Part shown: positions 1 to 6,864 of the stretch, one piece after another
How the letters are laid out: each line of letters starts with the position of its first letter
How positions within the stretch are numbered: the first letter of the stretch is position 1
NCBI GenBank assembly: GCA_017303575.1
Contig: JAFLCL010000058.1
Location: 1-36,899, forward strand
Direction of reading: 5' to 3'
Source of the DNA: Deltaproteobacteria bacterium
Lineage (GTDB): Bacteria; Myxococcota_A; Polyangia; Polyangiales; Sandaracinaceae
DNA: 36,899 bases
Made by a program: the position numbers and the translations under genes
The notes under the pieces: generated by a model
Databases searched by the model: none
The model's input: the letters and a program-made list of their open reading frames with translations, nothing else
What the model was told of the DNA's origin: nothing

Positions 1-369
1 GGTCTGGAGCAGGTCCGCCAACTCGTCGACAGCAACAGCCAGCACGGGCCGGCTGATGTGGGCGCGGTCGCGGCGCTCCATCTCCTCGACGACTTGCTGC
101 AACTGCGCGGTGACCGCGGCGGTGTCGTCCGCCGGCGCCGGCGCTCCGTACGCGAACACGCACCCGCCTCCGAAGAGCAGCGACGACACGGCGATCGCGC
201 CCACGGCCGCGCCGAACATCACGCTCTGTCGCGAAGCGCGCGGCGGACCCGCGTCCGCGCTCGAGGCATCGAGCGCGCTCGAACCGGCGCGGGGTGCGCC
301 ACAGAAGGGACAAGCGGTCTCACTGGCGCGCACGTGGCGCGCGCAACCGGAACACGGCGCGAGGGTCAT
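1..369 (-). CDS. Zinc-ribbon membrane protein, C-terminal part outside window
   Basis: The minus-strand frame opens with ATG at 369 and stays open to the window edge, giving the first 123 residues. The N-terminus MTLAPCSGCARHVRA continues to ETACPFCGAP, so two CxxC pairs about 15 residues apart form a zinc ribbon. After a Ser/Ala/Pro linker comes a hydrophobic stretch (about residues 51-66, ending FGGGCVFAYG) that is either one membrane helix or a late lipoprotein-like Cys. A region with helix-forming residues (QLQQVVEEMERR) follows. Zinc ribbon plus single helix is a common layout for Myxococcota proteins of unknown role. No strong Shine-Dalgarno sequence precedes the ATG. It is divergent from the SRPBCC gene with a short spacer. 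Function unknown. Confidence 0.72.
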   Translation of the reverse strand, partial: MTLAPCSGCARHVRASETACPFCGAPRAGSSALDASSADAGPPRASRQSVMFGAAVGAIAVSSLLFGGGCVFAYGAPAPADDTAAVTAQLQQVVEEMERRDRAHISRPVLAVAVDELADLLQT

Positions 370-438
370 CCCCAGAGCGTGCCCGAGGCCCCGGCCGAAG
401 GACAACGCAGGATCTCGGGGCGTGCGACGCTCCCGCGG

Positions 439-906
439 GTGCGACGTCGGCGAGACGAAGTCTCCGAAGACATCGAGGCGAGCGCCGACGCCGTCTTCGA
501 TCTCGTGCACGACTACACCCGACGGCTCTCGTGGGACACGCTCCTCCGCGAGGCGTACGTGGAAGGCGCGGGGCCGCCTGGCGTCGGGGTCGTGGCCGTG
601 TGCACGGGCCGTTGGTTCCTCGGAGGCCTCTGTTTCCGCACGGAGTACGTGAGCTTTCGACGCGGCGAAGTGGCCGCGGTGAAGCTCATCAACCGTCCGC
701 CGTTCTTCGATCAGTGGGCGGCCTCGATCCGTCACGAGGCACTCGGCGAGCGGCGCAGCCGCGTGATCTACACGCTCTCGTTCACCGCGCGTCCGCGCGC
801 GCTCGCGTGGCTGCTCGAGCCGATCCTCTCGCTCGCGTTCCGCCTCGAGACGCGCCGTCGCCTGCGCGCGCTCCGCGCTCTCTTCGCCGCATCGCCCCGA
901 CCCTGA
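439..906 (+). CDS. SRPBCC (START/polyketide-cyclase fold) family protein
   Basis: This is a 155-residue protein whose N-terminus (RRDEVSEDIEASADAVFDLV) has the beta1-helix pattern of SRPBCC small-ligand-binding domains. An HD.TRRLSWD segment, central beta strands and a long C-terminal helix (LAWLLEPILSLAFRLETRRR) follow. Proteins of this fold bind hydrophobic ligands or act as cyclases/hydratases, and the ligand here cannot be told. The start is uncertain. GTG at 439 places beta1 right at the N-terminus, while an in-frame GTG at 379 would add 20 residues of less typical sequence and leave almost no room for the divergent gene's promoter. The gene is followed by a large inverted repeat that may terminate it. 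Confidence 0.7.
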   Translation: MRRRRDEVSEDIEASADAVFDLVHDYTRRLSWDTLLREAYVEGAGPPGVGVVAVCTGRWFLGGLCFRTEYVSFRRGEVAAVKLINRPPFFDQWAASIRHEALGERRSRVIYTLSFTARPRALAWLLEPILSLAFRLETRRRLRALRALFAASPRP

Positions 907-910
907 GCGC

Positions 911-984
911 ACGAGCGGCGAGGGAACGACGGAAGACGAAGAGCCCGGGAGGCTGGCTCACCGGGCTCGTTCATCGCCGCTCGT
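911..984. terminator. Nested inverted repeat between SRPBCC gene and tRNA-Gly
   Basis: An outer perfect 11-bp arm pair (ACGAGCGGCGA at 911-921 with TCGCCGCTCGT at 974-984) encloses an inner perfect 8-bp pair (GAGCCCGG at 941-948 with CCGGGCTC at 961-968). The structure lies between the stop of the + strand gene and the 3' end of the - strand tRNA, so it could end transcription from both sides. Only a short T run (CTTT) follows on the + strand. Confidence 0.55.
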
Positions 985-1004
985 CTTTCAGAGCGTTCTT
1001 CCAG

Positions 1005-1076
1005 AGCGGGACAAGGGATTCGAACCCTCGACTTCGACCTTGGCAAGGTCGCACTCTACCACTGAGTTAGTCCCGC
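1005..1076 (-). tRNA. tRNA-Gly (anticodon GCC)
   Basis: The minus strand folds into a standard cloverleaf. The acceptor stem is GCGGGAC paired with GTCCCGC. The D arm is ACTC-AGTGGTA-GAGT, the anticodon arm CGACC-TTGCCAA-GGTCG, and the T arm GAGGG-TTCGAAT-CCCTT with one G-U pair. The discriminator base is U. The anticodon GCC reads GGC/GGU glycine codons. CCA is not encoded (CT follows the discriminator), so CCA must be added by nucleotidyltransferase. The length of 72 nt is normal. Confidence 0.97.
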
Positions 1077-1107
1077 AGATTGTCACCCTCGGGCGCGAGG
1101 GACCGGC

Positions 1108-1136
1108 TAGATAGACCCAAGTCCCCGAGGTGTCAA
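1108..1136 (-). promoter_or_regulatory. Sigma-70-type promoter of tRNA-Gly
   Basis: On the minus strand a perfect -35 TTGACA (1131-1136) is followed by 17 bp and a -10 TATCTA (1108-1113), about 30 bases before the tRNA 5' end. The predicted short leader contains a 6-bp hairpin (CCCTCG at 1086-1091 with CGAGGG at 1096-1101). Confidence 0.65.
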
Positions 1137-1389
1137 GCATGGACGCGCGGGTGGTCGGGACCTGACACGACGAAGGCGCCGTGGTCATGCGCGAGCGCCC
1201 GTGTGCGCGGGGTGTCGGGAATCGCGAACAGGCTTTCGACGCTGGGCCTTTCCTGTATCCTCGCCGCCGACCAGAGGCTGCGCGTCGGGTCGACTCTCGG
1301 GAGCGTGCGTTGAATGCGAGCGCTCGTCTCCGAGTCGATGCTCGCCGCGGCCGGTGGTCGTGAACCTCGCACGTCCCGACCGGAGCCCC
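1137..1389 (+). promoter_or_regulatory. Upstream region of the TRAP transporter genes
   Basis: No gene is visible between the tRNA promoter and the TatT start. A possible -10 TATCCT lies at 1256-1261 with a weak -35-like CTTTCG or TTTCGA 16-17 bp upstream. This would leave an untranslated leader of about 120 bases before the ATG at 1390. Nothing else is recognised here. Confidence 0.3.
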
Positions 1390-2415
1390 ATGACGCAGAT
1401 CTCTCTCCAGAAGGTCCTCGGCATCGTCCTCGCCTTGGCCTCGATCCCCGCCGCGCTGCCGCTGTTCGGCTGCGATCTCCAGCTCACGGCCGCAGGCACG
1501 ACCGTGGCGGTGACGCGCCGCGCCTCGCCGGGCGCGAACTACATGCGCGATCCCGAGATCGCGGAGGCGGGCATCCCCGCGTCGCTCCAGCAGTTCGAGG
1601 GCCTCATGTACCTCCTGCCCGACGACGCGACGCTGCACGAGACGGCCGCGCGCGTGTACGCCTCCTACGGCTACGGCTTCATGGAAGAGCACATGGAGCA
1701 GGCCGAGTTCGAGGGCGCGGACGAAGAGGTCATCGAGCACTGGCGCGGGCGCAGCTCGCTCGCCTACACGCGCGCTCGCGAGATCGCGATCTCGTGGCTC
1801 GATCGTCGTCACCCCGAGGGCGGCGGCATCCTCGCCGTGCAGCGCCAGGGCCTCGAGGCCTTCACGGCGCACATCGCCCGCTTCCAGAGCGAGGAAGAGG
1901 CCCGCGTGCTCTTCTGGGCCGCGTACGGCTGGGCTCGCTACATCAGCCTCCACCGCGACGACATGAGCGCGATCGCCGACGTCGCGTACGTCTCGGTCAT
2001 CGCCGACCGCGTGTTCGCGATCGCGCCGGGCTACTTCGATCACGCGCCCGTCGCCCTCCGCGCGGGCCTCATGGCGGCGGCGCCGCCCGCGCTCGGCGGA
2101 CGTCCTGCTGACGCGCGCGTCGAGATCGATCGCGCGATCGAGCTCACGCAGCGTCGCAACCTGCTCTTCCTCGTGACCGAGGCCCGTCTCGTGGCGATCC
2201 CGCTCCAGGACCGCGCGCTCTACGAGTCGCTCCTCCAGGAGGTCGTCGCGTTCGACGTCGACAGCTACCCCGAGCAGCGCCTGCCGAACCTCCTCGCGCA
2301 GCGCCGCGCGCGCCGCTACCTCGAGGAGACGGACAACTTCTTCGATCCCGCGGGCACCGAGCCGGAGCCTGCCTCGGAGGAAGAGACGTCGGGCGGCGAG
2401 GCCGCGGCAGAGTGA
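1390..2415 (+). CDS. tatT: TRAP transporter TatT-type lipoprotein
   Basis: This is a 341-residue helical protein with a lipoprotein signal (hydrophobic VLGIVLALASIPAALPLFG then Cys). The mature part is rich in helical hairpins: LLPDDATLHETAARVYASYGYGF near residue 80, and the central segment that ends with RPADARVEIDRAIELT. This matches the TatT family, first described in Treponema pallidum as an outer-membrane- or periplasm-facing TPR-like lipoprotein that partners a TRAP solute-binding protein. The next genes encode that binding protein and the permease, which supports the call. A GGAG lies 4 bases before the ATG at 1390. An open frame extends upstream, but the lipobox fits only this start. 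The acidic Glu/Ala/Gly tail (last 20 residues) looks disordered. The ligand is unknown, and hydrophobic compounds have been suggested for the family. Confidence 0.82.
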   Translation: MTQISLQKVLGIVLALASIPAALPLFGCDLQLTAAGTTVAVTRRASPGANYMRDPEIAEAGIPASLQQFEGLMYLLPDDATLHETAARVYASYGYGFMEEHMEQAEFEGADEEVIEHWRGRSSLAYTRAREIAISWLDRRHPEGGGILAVQRQGLEAFTAHIARFQSEEEARVLFWAAYGWARYISLHRDDMSAIADVAYVSVIADRVFAIAPGYFDHAPVALRAGLMAAAPPALGGRPADARVEIDRAIELTQRRNLLFLVTEARLVAIPLQDRALYESLLQEVVAFDVDSYPEQRLPNLLAQRRARRYLEETDNFFDPAGTEPEPASEEETSGGEAAAE

Positions 2416-2458
2416 GCGTCGGCTCATTCCCTTGGACTGAACGAGAAGGAACCGAACG

Positions 2459-3466
2459 ATGAAGACACATCAGAAGCTTGCACTCGTGCTCTTGGCCGCG
2501 TTCGCGCTCGTCACCATGGACGCACGCGAGAGCACGGCGCAGGAAGCCACCGCGCGCACCATCTCCCTCGCCACGCTCGCGCCCCCGGGCTCGACCTGGA
2601 TGCGCGTGTTCGACGCGTGGAACCGCGAGCTGCGTCGTCGCTCGGAGCGCTCGCTCCAGTTCCGCATCTACGGCGGCGGCGTGCAGGGCGACGAGGCCGA
2701 GGTCGTCCGCAAGATCCGAAGCGGACGTCTGGACGCTGCCTCGGTCACCGCCGTCGGCCTCGCGCAGATCCACCGTCCTGCGCTCGTGTTCCAGATGCCC
2801 GGCATCCTCCGCACGTACGCGCAGCTCGATCAGGCGCGCGACGCGCTCGCGCCGGACATGGACGCGGGCTTCACCGGCGCGGGCTTCCACCTCCTCGGCT
2901 GGGCCGACGTCGGTCAGTCGCGCATCTTCTCGACGCAGCAGACGATCACGCCCGCGGACTTCGCGACGCGTCATCCCTGGGTGTGGCGTGACGACAGCGT
3001 GCTCCCGACGTTCTACGAGCAGGTCCGCTCGAACCCGGTCCCGCTGCAGGTGCCCGAGGTGCTCGGCGCGATCCAGACGGGCCGCGTCGACACGGTCATC
3101 ACGCCGCCGGTGCCCTGCATCGCGCTCCAGTGGTGCTCGCGCCTCACGCACATGACCGACATGCCGATGACGATCGTCCTCGGTGGCACCGTCATCGGTC
3201 AGCGTCAGTGGGACTCGCTCACGCCGGAGCAGCGCACGATGCTCGGCGAGACGGCGACGCAGTTCCACCAGCTCGCGCGCCGCAACCTTCGTCGCGACGA
3301 GGAGACCGCGCTCCGCACGGTCACCGAGCGCGGCGGCACGGTGCACCCCGTCACTGCGGCGCAGCGCCAGGAGTGGCTCACGCTCGCGGGCCGCGTCCGC
3401 TCCGCGCTCGTCGGTCGCATCGCGGATCAGGCGCTCGTCGATCGCGTCGCGGCCTTCGGTCGCTGA
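2459..3466 (+). CDS. tatP: TRAP transporter solute-binding protein, DctP/TatP type
   Basis: This is a 335-residue periplasmic binding protein with a signal peptide (MKTHQKLALVLLAAFALVTM, cleavage near STAQ). The mature start ISLATLAPPGSTW is the typical first strand of DctP-family proteins. Also present are the GGGVQGDEAEVVRKIRSG segment that follows strand 2, and the EVLGAIQTGRVDTVITPP segment (residues 199-216) where many family members bind the ligand's carboxylate. In this protein the usual conserved Arg is not evident in an alignment by eye, which fits the TatP branch rather than classic C4-dicarboxylate binders. It lies 43 bp after TatT with an AAGGAA Shine-Dalgarno site and is probably cotranscribed with it. 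It delivers substrate to the QM permease encoded next. Confidence 0.88.
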   Translation: MKTHQKLALVLLAAFALVTMDARESTAQEATARTISLATLAPPGSTWMRVFDAWNRELRRRSERSLQFRIYGGGVQGDEAEVVRKIRSGRLDAASVTAVGLAQIHRPALVFQMPGILRTYAQLDQARDALAPDMDAGFTGAGFHLLGWADVGQSRIFSTQQTITPADFATRHPWVWRDDSVLPTFYEQVRSNPVPLQVPEVLGAIQTGRVDTVITPPVPCIALQWCSRLTHMTDMPMTIVLGGTVIGQRQWDSLTPEQRTMLGETATQFHQLARRNLRRDEETALRTVTERGGTVHPVTAAQRQEWLTLAGRVRSALVGRIADQALVDRVAAFGR

Positions 3467-3480
3467 CGCCAGCCGTCGGT

Positions 3481-3541
3481 GCGTCGGCATGGGCCGACGC
3501 TGAACAGGAGTCGAGGCCGTCCCGGCAACCGGGCGGCCTCG
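3481..3541 (+). terminator. Two consecutive hairpins after tatP
   Basis: The first hairpin is GCGTCGGC (3481-3488), loop ATGG, GCCGACGC (3493-3500), a perfect 8-bp stem. The second spans 3512-3541. Its outer arms CGAGGCCG and CGGCCTCG are perfect, with an inner CCCGG/CCGGG stem and a CAA-type loop, and it is followed by TGTTTT (3543-3547). The second has the form of an intrinsic terminator and would separate tatT-tatP from the permease gene. Confidence 0.7.
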
Positions 3542-3594
3542 ATGTTTTCCGCGTTCGCGCCGCGGAAACGTGCGTGAAACGCGAGCGGTCTTGT

Positions 3595-3600
3595 TACCCT
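3595..3600 (+). promoter_or_regulatory. TANNNT box (TACCCT) 8 bases before tatQM start
   Basis: TACCCT ends exactly 8 bases before the ATG at 3609, and no Shine-Dalgarno sequence is present. This is the spacing expected for a -10 element of a leaderless mRNA. No good -35 is seen. Confidence 0.5.
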
Positions 3601-3608
3601 GCCGACCC

Positions 3609-6491
3609 ATGGCTGGCGCTGCTCCCTCCGCGAAACCCGCTCCGTTCCTCAAGCCGCTCGATCTCGTCGATCGAGGTCTGCTCCTCGCAGAGAGCTCGCT
3701 CTCGGTCGTCATCGTCGCGGTGATGATCGCGATGGGGGTGATCGGCGCGGTGAGCTCGGCGCTGTCGATCCAGAACGACGTCACGCGCGCCGTCGACGAC
3801 GTGCTGATGAACGGCACCATCTGGGCGGCGTTCCTCGGCGCGAGCTTCGCGACGCGCGGGCGCAAGCACCTCGCGATCGATGCGATCGGACGCTTGCTCC
3901 CCGATCGTGTGCGCCGCGTGATGGTCGCTGTCGCGAGCACGCTCGGCGCGGTGGTCGCGGCAGCGCTCGCGTACGGCGTGTTCGAGGCGCTCATCGAGCA
4001 GGGCCACGCCGTCGACGAACAGGTCGCGAGCATGGTGACCTCGGGCATCGAGGGGGCGCGCGTCGATCGCACGTTCCAGTTCCAGTTCATGATCTCGGCG
4101 GGCTTCGGGCTCATCGCCGCGCGCTTGTTGCTGCACGGCTTCCACGAGCTGATGGCGGCGATCGGTGGTCACACGGCGCCCGCGACGACGCTGCCCGCGC
4201 CGGCGCCCGCGGGCGACGCGTCCAAGCCGCACGAAGAGCCCGACGGCGTGACGAGCACGCCCGAGGATCCCTCGCGCGTGTCGCCGTTCGAGCAGGCGAG
4301 CGGCACCGAGGTGATCATCGCGTGCGTCGCGCTGCTCGTGCCGCTGCCGATCGCGTTCGGCACCACGACGTTCGTGCCCGTGCTGATCGCGTCGCTCGCG
4401 TCGATCGCGACGCTCGCGATCCCGCTCTACCTCCGGCACCAGAAGACGAAGTCGCTCGACGCGACGGCGCCGATCCCGCACGAGTACGCGGAGATCAAGA
4501 GCCCCGCGGAGCCGGTGGGCGCGCTCGTGGGCGTCATCGCGGTGCTCGCCCTCGCGTGGTTCGGCATCCAGCACATCGGCGACGTGTCGATCGGCGTGGG
4601 CGTCGCGTTCTTCGCGATCATGGCGCTGATGGGCGCGCCGCTCTTCACGTTCCTCGGCGGCCTCGCGCTCTTCCTCTGGGTGCACGGCAACGACGTCGTC
4701 CCCTCGACGCCGCTCGCGTCGGCGGTGGAGGACGTGCTCGGCAACCACTTCGCGCGCATGAGCGTCCTGCCGACGATCCCGATCTTCACGCTCGCGGGCT
4801 ACCTCATGAGCGAGAGCAACACGCCGCGCCGCCTGGTGCGCGTGGCGCGTGCGCTCCTCGGCTGGATGCCCGGTGGCCTCGCCGTCGTCTGCGTGCTCGC
4901 GTCCGCCGCGTTCACCGTGTTCTCGGGCGCCAGCGGCATCACCATCGTCGCGATCGGCGGCCTGCTCTTTCCCGCGCTCATCAAGGACCGCTACCCCGAG
5001 GGCTTCTCGCTCGGCCTCGTCACCAGCGGCGGCGCGCTCGGCATCACGCTCTTTCCGTGTCTGCCGCTGATCGTCTACGGCATCGTCGCGGGCCTCCAGG
5101 AGATGCCGCCCGGCGTCGAGCACCTCGAGCTCGGCAAGATGATCTACGCGGGTCTTCTTCCCGGCCTGCTCGTGGTGCTCCTCATGAGCATCTACGCGGT
5201 CGTCGTGGGCGTGACGAACAAGATCCCGCGCAGCTCGTTCGACGCGGCGGAGATGCGCGCCGCGCTGTGGGAGGCGAAGTGGGAGCTGTTCCTCCCCGTC
5301 GTCGTGCTCACCGGTCTGCGCTTCGCGGGCCCCCTCGGCGCCTCGTCGCTCACGGCGGCGTACGTGTTCATCATCGAGGTCTTCGTCTACAAGGACCTCG
5401 CGCTCTTCAAGGACATCCCGCGCATCCTGCCGGACTCGATGGTCCTGGTCGGCGCGATCTTCGTGAAGCTCTGCGCCGCGACGGTCCTCACGTTCTACTT
5501 CGTGCAGGCGCAGACGGCGGACGTCCTCTTCGAGGCGCTCACGTGCGGCCCGCCCGCGCAGGCCTACCTGGCCGAGCACTCCGACGTGATGGTGAACTGC
5601 CGCGAGGCGGTCGACGCGCTCGCGCAGCGCGGAGAGAGCGCGGGCGGCCTCATCGACTCGCCGATCACGTTCCTCCTCGCGCTGAACGTGTTCCTCCTCA
5701 TCGTCGGCATGCTGATGGACATCTTCTCGGCGATCGTCGTGATCGTGCCGCTGATCATGGGCATCGCGGTGCACTTCGACATCGACCCGTACCACCTCGG
5801 CATCGTGTTCCTCATCAACCTCGAGATCGGCTACCTGATGCCGCCGATGGGCCTGAACCTCTTCATCGCGGGCTTCCGCTTCGGTCGCCCGGTGCCCGAT
5901 CTCTACAAGGTCGTCCTGCCGTTCATCGGCGTGTTCGCGACCTCGCTGTTGATCATCACGTACGTGCCGTGGCTCACGACGGGCCTCATCCCCGACTACG
6001 AGCCGCTCCAGCCGCACACCGTTCACGCGCCGGGCGACGGGGAGACGAACCCCGACGGCGAGACGAGCCCGGACGGCGAGACGAGCCCAGACGGCGAGAC
6101 CGGTGGCGCGGACTGTGACGTGCCGCGCGACGGCGAGACGTTCGAGGAGTTCGAGGCGCGCTGCAGCGGCGGTGGCGACACGGCCGACTGCGACGTGCCG
6201 CGCGACAACGAGTCGTTCGACGACTTCGAGGCCCGCTGCAGCGGTGGCGGCGGGGGAGGCGAGGGTACGGCGGCGCCGCCCGACACGGCCGACTGCGACG
6301 TGCCGCGCGCGGACGAGTCCTTCGACGACCTCGAGCGTCGCTGCAACGCCGCCGAGGCGCCTGCACCGACCGAGGGCGAGGCACCCACCGAGGGCGACGC
6401 CCCGACGGAGGCACCGACCGAGGGCGAGACACCGACCGAGGCGACTCCCACCGAGGCGACGTCCGAGGACGCGGGCTCGACGCCGACCTGA
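3609..6491 (+). CDS. tatQM: Fused TRAP permease (small Q + large M subunit) with repeat-bearing tail
   Basis: This is a 960-residue membrane protein. Residues about 25-185 form the small DctQ-like domain (four helices with the FATRGRKHLAIDAI motif). A Pro/Ala linker (about 186-232), extra hydrophobic segments to about 275 and a second linker lead to the DctM domain (about 315-830). Hallmarks of DctM are GASGITIVAIGGLLFPALIK and the late EIGYLMPPMGLNLF. The last helix ends near residue 818. The remaining roughly 140 residues are an unusual acidic tail: PDGET repeats, three C-x15-C units and PTEG/PTEA repeats. Q-M fusion is known in TRAP systems, including the Treponema TatQM. The protein imports substrate with the upstream TatT and TatP. 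The start at 3609 is chosen over one at 3570 because of the TACCCT box and the absence of a Shine-Dalgarno site. Confidence 0.88.
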   Translation: MAGAAPSAKPAPFLKPLDLVDRGLLLAESSLSVVIVAVMIAMGVIGAVSSALSIQNDVTRAVDDVLMNGTIWAAFLGASFATRGRKHLAIDAIGRLLPDRVRRVMVAVASTLGAVVAAALAYGVFEALIEQGHAVDEQVASMVTSGIEGARVDRTFQFQFMISAGFGLIAARLLLHGFHELMAAIGGHTAPATTLPAPAPAGDASKPHEEPDGVTSTPEDPSRVSPFEQASGTEVIIACVALLVPLPIAFGTTTFVPVLIASLASIATLAIPLYLRHQKTKSLDATAPIPHEYAEIKSPAEPVGALVGVIAVLALAWFGIQHIGDVSIGVGVAFFAIMALMGAPLFTFLGGLALFLWVHGNDVVPSTPLASAVEDVLGNHFARMSVLPTIPIFTLAGYLMSESNTPRRLVRVARALLGWMPGGLAVVCVLASAAFTVFSGASGITIVAIGGLLFPALIKDRYPEGFSLGLVTSGGALGITLFPCLPLIVYGIVAGLQEMPPGVEHLELGKMIYAGLLPGLLVVLLMSIYAVVVGVTNKIPRSSFDAAEMRAALWEAKWELFLPVVVLTGLRFAGPLGASSLTAAYVFIIEVFVYKDLALFKDIPRILPDSMVLVGAIFVKLCAATVLTFYFVQAQTADVLFEALTCGPPAQAYLAEHSDVMVNCREAVDALAQRGESAGGLIDSPITFLLALNVFLLIVGMLMDIFSAIVVIVPLIMGIAVHFDIDPYHLGIVFLINLEIGYLMPPMGLNLFIAGFRFGRPVPDLYKVVLPFIGVFATSLLIITYVPWLTTGLIPDYEPLQPHTVHAPGDGETNPDGETSPDGETSPDGETGGADCDVPRDGETFEEFEARCSGGGDTADCDVPRDNESFDDFEARCSGGGGGGEGTAAPPDTADCDVPRADESFDDLERRCNAAEAPAPTEGEAPTEGDAPTEAPTEGETPTEATPTEATSEDAGSTPT
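6042..6470 (+). repeat. Coding repeats in the TRAP permease tail
   Basis: Three repeat types follow each other. First are about four PDGET-type pentapeptides (6042-6102). Then come three units of consensus DCDVPRxxES/TFxxFExRC (Cys836-852, 861-877 and 896-912; bases about 6111-6344), joined by Gly-rich spacers. Last is a PTEG(E/D)A/PTEAT run (about 6360-6470). The two Cys in each unit are 15 residues apart. Confidence 0.9.
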
Positions 6492-6864
6492 GCCAACAGA
6501 GAGCGAACGAGGCGCCGTTTTGCTCGGGGAGCCAGCCGGCGGGGCGAAGCCCCTCGAGGCGCGAGCCGGTGATCGCACACCGCGCGCAGCAACGTAGTTG
6601 CGAGCACGGGGAGAACCCGGGAGGAGCGCAGCGACGAAGGAGTGATGGGGGTTCGGGGGGCGGGCCCCCGGACTCGAGCGCCGGAGGCGCGGGAAACAGA
6701 GGCGTGTCTCGCGGCCCACGCGCGTTTCCGTCGGACTTCGGCAATCGTGGGCCATTCGTGCTCGGCACCGGTCCTGCGAGAGGAGCGGGGACGTTCACGG
6801 CGAACGCTTGCGTGCCCAGATCCGCTGCACAAAAGTCCACGCCCTGAACGGAAGCGAGGTATCC
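6492..6864. other. Intergenic region with several small palindromes
   Basis: No convincing gene lies here. Visible hairpins include GGGGC-GAA-GCCCC (about 6541-6553), GCAAC-GTA-GTTGC (about 6588-6600) and a G/C palindrome GGGGGGCGGGCCCCCGG (about 6653-6671). The phrase GCAGCGACGAAGGAGTGA at about 6627 followed by G runs has a related layout to 33811-33905 on the opposite strand. This suggests a degenerate dispersed intergenic repeat. The first hairpins may end tatQM transcription. Confidence 0.45.

Noticed and set aside
1005..1076. tRNA-Gly as integration site of a mobile element
   Set aside because: No second copy of the tRNA 3' end, no integrase and no mobile genes in the window.
3594..6755. 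Long minus-strand open frame opposite the TRAP permease
   Set aside because: Composition is almost entirely Arg, Glu, Asp, His and Ala with no domain. It is a shadow of the permease gene.
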